The position numbers and the translations under genes were made by a program. The notes beneath the pieces were generated by a model. It worked only from the letters and a program-made list of their open reading frames with translations, was not told the origin of the DNA and searched no databases. This document shows positions 14,411-21,627 of a DNA stretch of 24,113 bases, piece after piece. Numbering within the stretch: the first letter of the stretch is position 1; each line of letters opens with the position of its first letter. The stretch is from a virus, in the IMG/VR virus record IMGVR_UViG_3300017751_004446, positions 1 to 24,113 of that record, one strand, 5' to 3'.

Positions 14411-15222
14411 ATCGTTTTCCAATATTCTTCAGTGCGTGGTTTTAATAAGTCTGTTCTTTTACTCTTACCGTCATCTTTCCGACCGCCTTTGAGATGATCT
14501 AAGTAACCGCCCCATACACTGTTTATTAAAGGATGACCTTCACCTCTTACAAGTCCGGCGGCCCAGTTATGGTTTTGCAGTTTCATTGGTTTACGTACTA
14601 CTTCAAACACAAAACTATCATGCCATTCGTCCATTTGGAATATACCGTTTTCTGCATCGTTATATACTCGTCTAAATTCTTTGAGGAATCTTTTGCCCAT
14701 TTTTGATGTAAGGTTAGTACTGTATAGTCCGCACTCTGGCCATTTACGTTCCCTACCAACATAGCACAAGTCTGCATTGTCCGGGTGTAATTTTAAAATT
14801 GTTTCTAATGTAATAGGACTGTGACAGAACATATCAGCGTCCATCCACATTAACCAATCTGTATTACAAATTTCTGCACAATGAAAAATGCTATATACCT
14901 TGTGCGAGAATCTTACAGCGTCCCATTTAAATCCTTTACCTGCATCTCTTCTTTTACTACGAATTGGATCTTGTGATACATCGCCGTTTGCTTTTGGAAC
15001 ATTTTTCCATTTTTCTTTAAATGCAACTAACTCCGGTACACTTGAATGTAGATCAAATAATTCGATCCTATCATGGTCCTTAATTTTTGGATTGCAGTCT
15101 TCTGCATACACATATAGTGTTACTTCCTTTGGCCAGTTATCAATAAAACTATCAATCATACGCTGTCCGTATTTCCGCAATCCGTCTGCGTTAAACGTTG
15201 TTACTACACTTAATGTTCTCAT
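14407..15222 (-). CDS. GT-A fold glycosyltransferase
   Basis: A 271-residue glycosyltransferase. It begins with a Rossmann-type strand (MRTLSVVTTFNADGLRKYG) and has the DxD motif in LMWMDADMF (128-130), within a stretch typical of GT-A enzymes that act in the cytoplasm. There is no signal peptide or membrane span. Proteins of this size and pattern are frequent in marine T4-like phages. The donor and acceptor sugars cannot be told. The ATG at 15222 overlaps the upstream capsule-like gene as ATGA, so the ORFs from 18321 to 13511 are read as one coupled operon. Confidence 0.78.
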   Translation of the reverse strand: MRTLSVVTTFNADGLRKYGQRMIDSFIDNWPKEVTLYVYAEDCNPKIKDHDRIELFDLHSSVPELVAFKEKWKNVPKANGDVSQDPIRSKRRDAGKGFKWDAVRFSHKVYSIFHCAEICNTDWLMWMDADMFCHSPITLETILKLHPDNADLCYVGRERKWPECGLYSTNLTSKMGKRFLKEFRRVYNDAENGIFQMDEWHDSFVFEVVRKPMKLQNHNWAAGLVRGEGHPLINSVWGGYLDHLKGGRKDDGKSKRTDLLKPRTEEYWKTI

Positions 15223-16130
15223 AAGTAGTCCTTTATAATACTCCAGGCTTTACCTGAACGTAAATCACTATAATTAAAATGACACATACAAATTTTTTCT
15301 ATCCATTGCTGTCTGTCAGGCAGTTTAGGGTTTTCAATATCTTTTATATCAAAGTTTGCAATATCGTATGCTTGGCTTGTTTGTGGTACAGGGTCTGTTA
15401 CAAAAACTGGAACGCCTTCAATAGCACTTACTACTCCAGGGCTACTATTAAATGTTATAGTTGCCCAACAGTTAATTAGGTCTGTTACAATACTTTTGTT
15501 TTGACTTACTACTACACCAGGCATAATTTTTTTCATATAATTTAATGCTTGTCTATCCCCAGGATGTGCTCTAACTAATATTGGTCTGTCTGTATACTTG
15601 CGTAATCTTTTAATTGTGTGATTGCACCATTGTACAACATTAGTTTGCCCCATACTCCAGCCACCGTTACGTTGTAAACAAATTAATATATGATTGCCTT
15701 CTGTACGCCAAGGTTGAAGATCCATATCGTAATCTTGTTTTATTTGTTGCCAGCGTTTTGGATCTACATTATCTGTAAAATAATTTCCTGTAGTAGGAAA
15801 CACATCATCTAAACTAAAACGAAAATACTTTAACGGATTATTTGTATCTCTATATAAAAATAAATTACTATCAATAGCAAGTGTGTGTCCTTTGTGTACA
15901 CGCTGTTCGTTAATTATTTTTCTTCTAAACATTAGATGCGGTGTACGTCCACTGTTTTGATGCACCCAACCCTGCATAACAGCAAGGTCAGTTGGTTGAT
16001 AATTCATGCCTTCAACAAGAGTACTTTGATTATCTGGAACACCTTCATGAAAGAATGTTAGCATATCTCTCTTTTCAGGTTTTGTATTTTTTGCAGGAAT
16101 ACCTGCATAGTAGACTCTAACTGACTTCAT
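15219..16130 (-). CDS. KpsC/KpsS-like capsule polysaccharide protein, paralogue 2
   Basis: A 303-residue relative of the proteins at 12664 and 16117. The shared blocks are RPILVRAHPGDR (Arg-x-His-Pro), FNSSPGVVSAIEGVPVFVT and IENPKLPDRQQWIEKI. The N-terminal 130 residues differ from the paralogues and contain several aromatic residues (MKYFRFSLDDVFPTTGNYF region), probably the acceptor side of a GT-B fold. A role in capsule or lipopolysaccharide-like glycan assembly is likely; Kdo transfer is inference from family and context. The ATG at 16130 overlaps the upstream gene by 14 nt and no membrane helix is seen. Confidence 0.72.
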   Translation of the reverse strand: MKSVRVYYAGIPAKNTKPEKRDMLTFFHEGVPDNQSTLVEGMNYQPTDLAVMQGWVHQNSGRTPHLMFRRKIINEQRVHKGHTLAIDSNLFLYRDTNNPLKYFRFSLDDVFPTTGNYFTDNVDPKRWQQIKQDYDMDLQPWRTEGNHILICLQRNGGWSMGQTNVVQWCNHTIKRLRKYTDRPILVRAHPGDRQALNYMKKIMPGVVVSQNKSIVTDLINCWATITFNSSPGVVSAIEGVPVFVTDPVPQTSQAYDIANFDIKDIENPKLPDRQQWIEKICMCHFNYSDLRSGKAWSIIKDYL

Positions 16131-16893
16131 TTTTTAACATCCTATAAGCATCACCATTTTTTAATTCGTTAACATGAAATTGTCCGTATGCTAAATGGCA
16201 AGCCCATTTGTATATAGTATCTGTATCACTCCACTGTGGATTTTCTATATTACTAAGATCTTTATTTGCAACAGGATCTGCGGCAGTGGGTGCTAAAGTA
16301 AATGCTGGCACACCATACATTACGCTTTCTACTGCCGCAATGCTTTGATAAGTTACCATTGCATGACAGTCGTCAAGATCATGAAAGATTGTGTTATTAA
16401 TTCTTGTTGGTCTAGATTGTTTATCTCTTACAATAACTGTGCGATCAGTATGCTTGCCAATCTCGTCTACAGTTTCTTTAATCCATTGTTCTCTATCAAT
16501 ACCGTAAAACTTACATGGCTTCTCACTAGGCGTAACTAACAAAATATGTTTGCCTTGTTTACGTTTATGTAGTATTTGTTGTAATTGTTTCCATCTATCA
16601 TCTGGTCTATCAATAATTTCATTATGCTGTACATCGTCTTTTACAATTCGATGAAATAACTTCCATCCATTTGGATTAATTCGACTTCTGTAATTGCCTA
16701 CATAACCACTGTCCATATAATAAAATTGTTGTTTGTTTTCCCAACATTTATGTATTAACTTACGTTTGCCCATGCTACGTATTAGTATAGGTTCGTTATT
16801 AGGAAAATGATCGTAATTAAAGATAGGTAAGTTTGCACCTTTAGCAAACATGTTAACATATTCGTCAGTAAGATTTTTACTTAAACATATCAT
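16117..16893 (-). CDS. KpsC/KpsS-like capsule polysaccharide protein, paralogue 3 (diverged)
   Basis: A 258-residue third member of the capsule-like family. It keeps YQSIAAVESVMYGVPAFTL and the tail IENPQWSDTDTIYKW but lacks the Arg-x-His-Pro of the other two: the matching segment reads RTVIVRDKQSRP. The active site may therefore differ or be lost. The ATG at 16893 (MICLSKNLTDEY) is preferred: the longer frame begins with a GTG at 16956 that would overlap the upstream glycosyltransferase by 80 nt. The overlap with that gene is 17 nt. Three copies in one operon suggest either a multi-step glycan chain or subunits of one enzyme complex. Confidence 0.65.
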   Translation of the reverse strand: MICLSKNLTDEYVNMFAKGANLPIFNYDHFPNNEPILIRSMGKRKLIHKCWENKQQFYYMDSGYVGNYRSRINPNGWKLFHRIVKDDVQHNEIIDRPDDRWKQLQQILHKRKQGKHILLVTPSEKPCKFYGIDREQWIKETVDEIGKHTDRTVIVRDKQSRPTRINNTIFHDLDDCHAMVTYQSIAAVESVMYGVPAFTLAPTAADPVANKDLSNIENPQWSDTDTIYKWACHLAYGQFHVNELKNGDAYRMLKNEVS

Positions 16894-17548
16894 ATAGTTC
16901 TTGTTTCCACAATTCGTTATATTCACAATTACGATAGTTTTCAAACCAAGGACCACCTTCTGTATAGTGTATTAGATTTGGTTTTTCAATATCATCATAC
17001 ACACCTACTAAGTAGTTCCATGTATGATCTAGTTCGCCTACTTCGCTATCATCAAGCCAACTAAAGCGATGTAAGTATGCACCGTTAATTTCTGGTTCAT
17101 TAACTAATTCTTGAGTAAGAGCTTTGTTACTAGGATGTTCGCAATTAAACAACATTACACTTGACCAGTTCTTACGTGGATAGATAGTTTGTTTTTGTCC
17201 GTCCATCTTAAACTGTTCTTTAACTTTATAATCATGTTGTACACACATAACAGCATACTTGTCGTCTGCTTGATCAAACAATTTTTTAATGTCAGTTGTA
17301 AGGATCATATCACAATCCATAAACACTGCCCAACCTTTGAAGTTACATAACTCAGGTATAAGGAAACGTGTAAAAGTAAACTCAGTGCTTGCTAGTTTAT
17401 CTATAGGTCTATTATACCAGCCTGCATCTCTTAATTCTTGTTGTTTTAAAGGGCGCACATCGGCATCAGGTTGTCTAGCTAATATACTATGCTTACAAAC
17501 TTGATAAGCAATGTCCTCTCTAGTGTCATACCCTACAAATACTTTCAT
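16877..17548 (-). CDS. Family-8-like GT-A glycosyltransferase
   Basis: A 223-residue glycosyltransferase. It opens with MKVFVGYDTREDIAYQVCKH, a pattern common in phage GT-A enzymes, and has the DxD motif in FMDCDMIL (78-80). WSSVMLFNCEHPSN and LIHYTEGGPWFENY near the end are typical of the same group (the last probably donor-site His and acceptor-site residues). It is not membrane-bound. The start ATG at 17548 overlaps the stop of the upstream fusion gene as ATGA. The sugar donor is unknown. Confidence 0.8.
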   Translation of the reverse strand: MKVFVGYDTREDIAYQVCKHSILARQPDADVRPLKQQELRDAGWYNRPIDKLASTEFTFTRFLIPELCNFKGWAVFMDCDMILTTDIKKLFDQADDKYAVMCVQHDYKVKEQFKMDGQKQTIYPRKNWSSVMLFNCEHPSNKALTQELVNEPEINGAYLHRFSWLDDSEVGELDHTWNYLVGVYDDIEKPNLIHYTEGGPWFENYRNCEYNELWKQELYDMFK

Positions 17549-18321
17549 GTGTCTTTTCTTTCAATGTCTTCTTCAATACAATTTGTTCCGTATTGTATTT
17601 CTACTAATTTTAAATTTGTGTTGTGTTCGTTAGCAAGTTGATGCCAAGTTCCTACAGGTATATGTAACGACTCGTGTTGATTGTATGTACCTAATGTTTC
17701 TATATCAGTACTACGTGTGTTAATAGTATATACTGTTGCTGTTCCTTCTGCAACAAACCAATGTTCTGAACGTTCTTTATGACGTTGCATCGATAGCTTA
17801 CCACCTGGTGGCACTGCTAATTCCTTTACTTTAGTATGTTCATCATATTCGTGTATCACTCTGTAGTACCCCCATGTACGCTCAGTCTTTGGTGCCTTCC
17901 ACTCGTCTAGTATCCAGCTACTTGAATTCTTTTTATCTTCGCCACCTACGCCAAATACAAATTCTACATTAGGCATATCACCATATGTAGCATACTCCGG
18001 TGTTGTTGTGTTAGTTCTATCTCCACCGTTAGCAAAGATTACTTTGATGTCTCCATGTGTACTTAGCGTATGAAAAATTGCATGACAAGCACTATCGTCG
18101 CTGTCGTCAAATCCAATTACTTTATCTACAATTTCCATTTCTTGTATAAGTGCAATACGTTCTGTAAAGGGCATAAAGGGCCTACCTTTTTTACGTGTTA
18201 ACCATTCGTCACTATTCACGCCGACAATAAGTTTGTCGCCGAGCTTCTTTGCTTCTTTGAAATAGGCTAGATGCCCTGAGTGTAGTGGATCAAAGCCACC
18301 TGTTACTAATACAACGTTCAT
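17545..18321 (-). CDS. Nucleotidyltransferase fused to a mannose-6-phosphate-isomerase-type cupin
   Basis: A 258-residue two-domain protein. Residues 1-138 are an HxGH nucleotidyltransferase: GGFDPLHSGH (8-17), KLGDKLIVGVNSDEW (26-40), RPFMPFTERI, and a C-terminal SSSWIL motif; the pattern is close to the ADP-heptose (HldE/RfaE C-terminal) and glycerol-phosphate cytidylyltransferases. Residues 147-258 are a type II phosphomannose-isomerase cupin like the C-terminus of ManC: WGYYRV, PPGGKLSMQRHKERSEHW, LHIPVGTWHQ and ENHNT-like NEHNTN. It is normal in ManC to follow a sugar-nucleotide domain of another fold, so this pairing is unusual. It leads the glycan operon. It has no ribosome site; a late-like element lies 5 nt before the ATG at 18321. 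Confidence 0.82.
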   Translation of the reverse strand: MNVVLVTGGFDPLHSGHLAYFKEAKKLGDKLIVGVNSDEWLTRKKGRPFMPFTERIALIQEMEIVDKVIGFDDSDDSACHAIFHTLSTHGDIKVIFANGGDRTNTTTPEYATYGDMPNVEFVFGVGGEDKKNSSSWILDEWKAPKTERTWGYYRVIHEYDEHTKVKELAVPPGGKLSMQRHKERSEHWFVAEGTATVYTINTRSTDIETLGTYNQHESLHIPVGTWHQLANEHNTNLKLVEIQYGTNCIEEDIERKDT

Positions 18322-18326
18322 AAGTA

Positions 18327-18340
18327 TATTTAATTAAATA
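18327..18340. promoter_or_regulatory. Palindrome TATTTAATTAAATA with a late-like element facing each way
   Basis: This 14-bp perfect palindrome lies between two divergent genes. Read on either strand it contains ATTAAATA, six of eight matches to the T4 late consensus TATAAATA. On the plus strand it ends 5 nt (gcagt) before the ATG at 18346; on the minus strand it ends 5 nt (tactt) before the ATG at 18321. The symmetry suggests one bidirectional promoter. Neither gene has a ribosome site. Confidence 0.5.
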
Positions 18341-18345
18341 GCAGT

Positions 18346-18927
18346 ATGGCTATACATATTCCTGAGCATAACTTGACCTTTATTCATATTCCAAAGACAG
18401 GCGGCTCTAGTATACAAGATTGGTTATTAAAAAATAACAAATGCGTATATCCTAAAAAATCAGTACATTGGAACGTTAGTCAGACTAAGGAACACTTTGT
18501 TAATGTTGGCAAAACATTTTGTGTAGTACGCAATCCATATGATTGGATGGTTAGTTGGTTTGAATACGAACGTAAACTTACACCAAGATACATAGCAAAG
18601 TTAGGCAGTATACATAAACTTAATCTTGAGAAAGAGACTCACAACAAAGAACTTCTTATTAAAAAACAGTCTATACTAGATAAAGGATTTAAATGTTATT
18701 TGTTAGAATATGGAATTAACATAACGTCACAATACAGTTGGGCAAATGATGTTGATATTGTATTACGTTTTCACAATTTAAATAATGATTTTAAACAACT
18801 GTTTAAAACTAACACTAACTTGCCTACAGTGAACACTACAGAACGTCAAGCCTGGCCTAGTTATTACGATAAAGAATGTAAACAAATTATGTTAGATTAT
18901 TTTAGTAAAGATTTTACCCTTTTATAA
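18346..18927 (+). CDS. Sulfotransferase family protein
   Basis: A 193-residue sulfotransferase, which moves sulfate from PAPS to a sugar or other hydroxyl. IHIPKTGGSS (13-22) is the 5'-phosphosulfate loop, and VVRNPYDWMVSWFEY (60-74) is the 3'-phosphate-binding segment with Arg62 and Asp66. The length is short but usual for phage and bacterial carbohydrate sulfotransferases. The PAPS donor could be made by the kinase-like protein at 3349. It stands alone on the plus strand, overlaps the convergent pyruvyltransferase-like gene by 31 nt, and seems leaderless at the shared palindromic promoter. Confidence 0.88.
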   Translation: MAIHIPEHNLTFIHIPKTGGSSIQDWLLKNNKCVYPKKSVHWNVSQTKEHFVNVGKTFCVVRNPYDWMVSWFEYERKLTPRYIAKLGSIHKLNLEKETHNKELLIKKQSILDKGFKCYLLEYGINITSQYSWANDVDIVLRFHNLNNDFKQLFKTNTNLPTVNTTERQAWPSYYDKECKQIMLDYFSKDFTLL

Positions 18928-19667
18928 AACTCTCTATTTAAAGATCTACAATCTTCTAAATATCCACTAACATGCCGATCACCTTTATAATTTTTCCAGT
19001 TATCAACAGAATCAATAATAGTAGGTTTATTTTTAAAGTTTTGAAACTTAGTAGTCCAACTAACTACACGAACATCTCTGTTTAATAACAATCCCCAATA
19101 AGCGCCATGATAACTGTCTGTTACAATAGTCTTACCAGATCCTAAAAATTCTATAACTTCGTCAAAGTTTGTATTAGTATTATGCATAACAGTATCACTT
19201 TCAGGATAAGTATCAGCCGACCGCGTTCTGTGTAAGAAAAATACAGTGTCTTTAGTTGCCGTATACGTTTTATCAAATGCAGGGTGCATACAACTAACAC
19301 ATGGCAAATATTCAGCTGTCCTATTACTAAAGTAATCTCTAACTCCGTACAGTGTAGATTGCGTTAACCAATCCGGCCACCAAAAGTTTTCTTTAAAACT
19401 AAAGTTATGTCCAATGCCCCAAACTATTAAATTTTTATAATTTTGTTTATCTATGTGTGCTGTGTATTTGTTAAAGTATTTTCTAATAAGTCCGCCACCA
19501 CCTACAATAATAGTTTTATTATTTAGGTCATACTTTGTACATTTAGAAATACAATCACTAGTAACGTTTGCAAAGTTAAAATAACGACTAGGATTACAAT
19601 ACATATCCCCTACATTATTATCGCCTTTTTTATAGTGAAATTCTAAGATCTTCTCTTGTGGAACCAT
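18897..19667 (-). CDS. Polysaccharide pyruvyltransferase family protein
   Basis: A 256-residue protein of the CsaB/WcaK-type pyruvyltransferase family, which adds ketal pyruvate to sugars and so gives glycans a negative charge. The family blocks are NNVGDMY (near 17-23), IIVGGGGLI, WGIGHNF, YGVRDYFS and TIVTDSYHGAYWGLLLN. The last has the conserved Ser-Tyr-His-Gly. It is short compared with many members (300-400), and the two halves seem complete. The ATG at 19667 is inside the end of the upstream FkbM-like gene (25-nt overlap). Confidence 0.85.
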   Translation of the reverse strand: MVPQEKILEFHYKKGDNNVGDMYCNPSRYFNFANVTSDCISKCTKYDLNNKTIIVGGGGLIRKYFNKYTAHIDKQNYKNLIVWGIGHNFSFKENFWWPDWLTQSTLYGVRDYFSNRTAEYLPCVSCMHPAFDKTYTATKDTVFFLHRTRSADTYPESDTVMHNTNTNFDEVIEFLGSGKTIVTDSYHGAYWGLLLNRDVRVVSWTTKFQNFKNKPTIIDSVDNWKNYKGDRHVSGYLEDCRSLNREFYKRVKSLLK

Positions 19668-20233
19668 GTGTCGTAGTCTACCTCAGCAAAGGGAATGTCT
19701 TCTTTTACAAACCAAGTTTCAAATATTCTAGTTGGCACTTTATGCCATACATCTCTAACAGCTACTTTGTAGCCTAATGGAATCAAGTAATTGCAAGCAA
19801 TAGTATGATAGTCTTCTTCACACTGATATCTATCATGCTCAAATGTAATTACATCAAATGTAATGCCATCACCAATTACTTTTTGTAATGCTTTAAATGT
19901 ATTTTCAGGAGGCTCAATATCTATTGACAAATAATTAATATGTTTAGGCAAATTTAAATCTTCAAGGGCATTTTTGTAATTAAACTTTATAGCATCGCCC
20001 CAGTATATAGGATTTGTTCTTTGTGGACAATTATCCCATTCTGACTTATATTGCATATCAAATTCAATACTAAATCCCTTCCAGTTTTGTAACACTTCTA
20101 AGTTGTATGTGTTACTGCGCTTTCTTGGAAGGTGACCTCCTATTTCAATATAAGTACCGCCCATACCAATGCAATCAGAAGCAAACATATCCTGTCCTGC
20201 TTGACTACATTTTCTCCATTTCTCTCGTTTCAT
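19643..20233 (-). CDS. FkbM-like methyltransferase
   Basis: A 196-residue Rossmann methyltransferase. SQAGQDMFASDCIG, then GGTYIEIGGHLPRKRSNTY holds the SAM-binding glycine segment (IEIGGH in place of the usual DIGA), and FSIEFDMQY is motif II. LSIDIEPPE with the conserved Asp matches the FkbM-type SIDVEG segment. FkbM-like enzymes O-methylate sugars or other small molecules. The ATG at 20233 follows a good AAAGGA ribosome site, and the leader of about 30 nt begins near a late-type CATAAATA, so this gene is late but not leaderless. Confidence 0.78.
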   Translation of the reverse strand: MKREKWRKCSQAGQDMFASDCIGMGGTYIEIGGHLPRKRSNTYNLEVLQNWKGFSIEFDMQYKSEWDNCPQRTNPIYWGDAIKFNYKNALEDLNLPKHINYLSIDIEPPENTFKALQKVIGDGITFDVITFEHDRYQCEEDYHTIACNYLIPLGYKVAVRDVWHKVPTRIFETWFVKEDIPFAEVDYDTWFHKRRS

Positions 20234-20254
20234 CGTGATCCTTTAAACTACGTA

Positions 20255-20262
20255 TATAAATA
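20255..20262 (+). promoter_or_regulatory. Perfect T4-late TATAAATA for the glycosyltransferase at 20268
   Basis: Plus-strand TATAAATA is an exact match to the T4 late promoter consensus. It ends 5 nt before the ATG at 20268, so a start site 6 nt downstream is the A of ATG. No ribosome site fits. The element overlaps a 12-bp palindrome TAAATATATTTA (20257-20268). Confidence 0.7.
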
Positions 20263-20270
20263 TATTTATG
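20263..20270 (-). promoter_or_regulatory. Late-type CATAAATA for the FkbM-like gene at 20233
   Basis: Minus-strand CATAAATA fits the relaxed NATAAATA late pattern I recall from marine T4-like phages. It lies back to back with the plus-strand TATAAATA, sharing an AT palindrome. The expected start site near 20257 leaves a leader of about 24 nt containing AAAGGA, a normal ribosome site 6-7 nt before the ATG at 20233. Confidence 0.6.
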
Positions 20271-20951
20271 AGAATACTTTATGCCACCGGCACAAGCAGA
20301 TCCTACTTTTCAACAATAACTGGTTATACACTGCCTTCTTGGAAGTATTTAATCGGAGATAAAATTGTATACCTTGATGAAGATTTTAAAATTCCTTCAT
20401 TTAAAACAAGGTCAATAATGTTTGAAAAATGGAAAAAACCAAGTCTGTTTAGTGCATCAGAAGAAAAGTTTTATAGAAAAAGTAGATGCATTGTACAAGC
20501 ATTAGAAGACGGTTGGAAATACGACTATGTTATCTGGATAGATGGTGATGTTGAAGTTACTAAACAACCTAATTTGTTAGAAATTTTACCAAATAGTAAT
20601 GAGCTAGTAAGTGCAGTACGGAAGCCTGGTAAAGACGGAACAGGACTTGATAGTGGGTTTGTTGCATTCAATATGAAACACAAATCACTTGGTGTATTTT
20701 TATCAGAGTATACATCATTCTGGCTTGACAAAGAACGGCTTAGAGCATTGCCTTACAGATATGATGCACCTGTGTTGGAAGAAATATTAAAAAAGTATAC
20801 TTGGCGTAATTTACTTAATGATGATTATGATGGTGATAATCCGGAAAAGAAACATCATTGTGGGTTTGATGGTAGTGTATTAGAAAAGTATTTTTTACAC
20901 TATTGGGGCAAAAAACTTAAACAACAAAGATTTTCTAACAAGAAAAGATAG
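20268..20951 (+). CDS. GT-A type glycosyltransferase
   Basis: A 227-residue protein with DxD in VIWIDGDVEV (92-94), set in the same position and context as the DxD of the other glycosyltransferases here. It starts with a Rossmann strand MRILYATGTS and has TGLDSGFVAFNMKHKSLG after the DxD, a segment common in this group (donor binding and a conserved Asn). It ends with a very basic tail (KKLKQQRFSNKKR), possibly membrane-facing. It overlaps the convergent methyltransferase gene by 17 nt. It begins directly downstream of a perfect late promoter and lacks a ribosome site. Confidence 0.75.
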   Translation: MRILYATGTSRSYFSTITGYTLPSWKYLIGDKIVYLDEDFKIPSFKTRSIMFEKWKKPSLFSASEEKFYRKSRCIVQALEDGWKYDYVIWIDGDVEVTKQPNLLEILPNSNELVSAVRKPGKDGTGLDSGFVAFNMKHKSLGVFLSEYTSFWLDKERLRALPYRYDAPVLEEILKKYTWRNLLNDDYDGDNPEKKHHCGFDGSVLEKYFLHYWGKKLKQQRFSNKKR

Positions 20952-21603
20952 CATCATTGTGTCCTTGCCAAATCATTTTATAACCGTGTGTCTTTAAAAT
21001 TTTATTAGTTCTATCGTGGACACTTTGATCTCCACCTTTGTCAATAGGCATAAACTCAATACATAATAACGGTTTGTATTTTCTAATAGTGTTTCTTGCA
21101 CCTTCTAATACATCTGCTTCATATCCTTCACAGTCTATTTTAATACAAGAAATATTTTTAAATCTAAAATCGTCTAACGGTTTAACTAGTATATTAGTGC
21201 AAATCTCGTTACCTTTTCTTGGTTTAGGTTTGTCTGCAATTTTAAATGTTCCGGTATTGTTCAAACGACCAATCATTTCTACTTCGCCTGACTTGCTACC
21301 TAATGCACAGTCATACAGCTCTATATTATCGTAACCGTGAACATTACGTACTAAGCATTCATTGTTTAATGGAACAGGCTCAAATGCAAAAACTTTATTA
21401 AAGTTCTTGGCAAACGCTACAGCAAATAATCCTACATTAGCACCAGCATCAATTACATTGCCTGTCGTCTCAGATAGTTTAACAATTTTAGCTATGTACT
21501 TTGTTTGAAAATTATGACCGTATGGTGTGTGTTCTTTATTAATACAATGTTTTGTAAAAAGTATATCGCTGGTTGGTAAATGAAATCTGCCAATTCTTTT
21601 CAT
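20935..21603 (-). CDS. FkbM family methyltransferase
   Basis: A 222-residue FkbM methyltransferase. VIDAGANVGLF (50-60) is the SAM-binding motif; FAFEPVPLNN (around 73-82) is motif II; and CIKIDCEGYEADVLEGA is the FkbM signature IKIDVEGxExxVLxGA. LLCIEFMP follows as expected. FkbM enzymes methylate sugar hydroxyls. It differs from the neighbour at 19643 in all motifs, so the two are not a recent duplicate. It has a CGGAG ribosome site and a perfect late promoter TATAAATA (21627-21620) upstream, and lies between the late glycan block and uvsY. Confidence 0.9.
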   Translation of the reverse strand: MKRIGRFHLPTSDILFTKHCINKEHTPYGHNFQTKYIAKIVKLSETTGNVIDAGANVGLFAVAFAKNFNKVFAFEPVPLNNECLVRNVHGYDNIELYDCALGSKSGEVEMIGRLNNTGTFKIADKPKPRKGNEICTNILVKPLDDFRFKNISCIKIDCEGYEADVLEGARNTIRKYKPLLCIEFMPIDKGGDQSVHDRTNKILKTHGYKMIWQGHNDAIFSC

Positions 21604-21619
21604 AATAAGTCTCCGTTAT

Positions 21620-21627
21620 TATTTATA
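21620..21627 (-). promoter_or_regulatory. Perfect T4-late TATAAATA between uvsY and the FkbM gene
   Basis: Minus-strand TATAAATA is an exact consensus match that overlaps the uvsY stop codon (21625-21623). A start near 21614 gives a short leader carrying CGGAG and the ATG at 21603. It marks the border between the uvsX-uvsY module and the late glycan genes. Confidence 0.75.

Noticed and set aside
20525-20731. Minus-strand frame opposite the glycosyltransferase at 20268
   Set aside because: It is antisense to a DxD glycosyltransferase with a perfect promoter, and has no start signal of its own.
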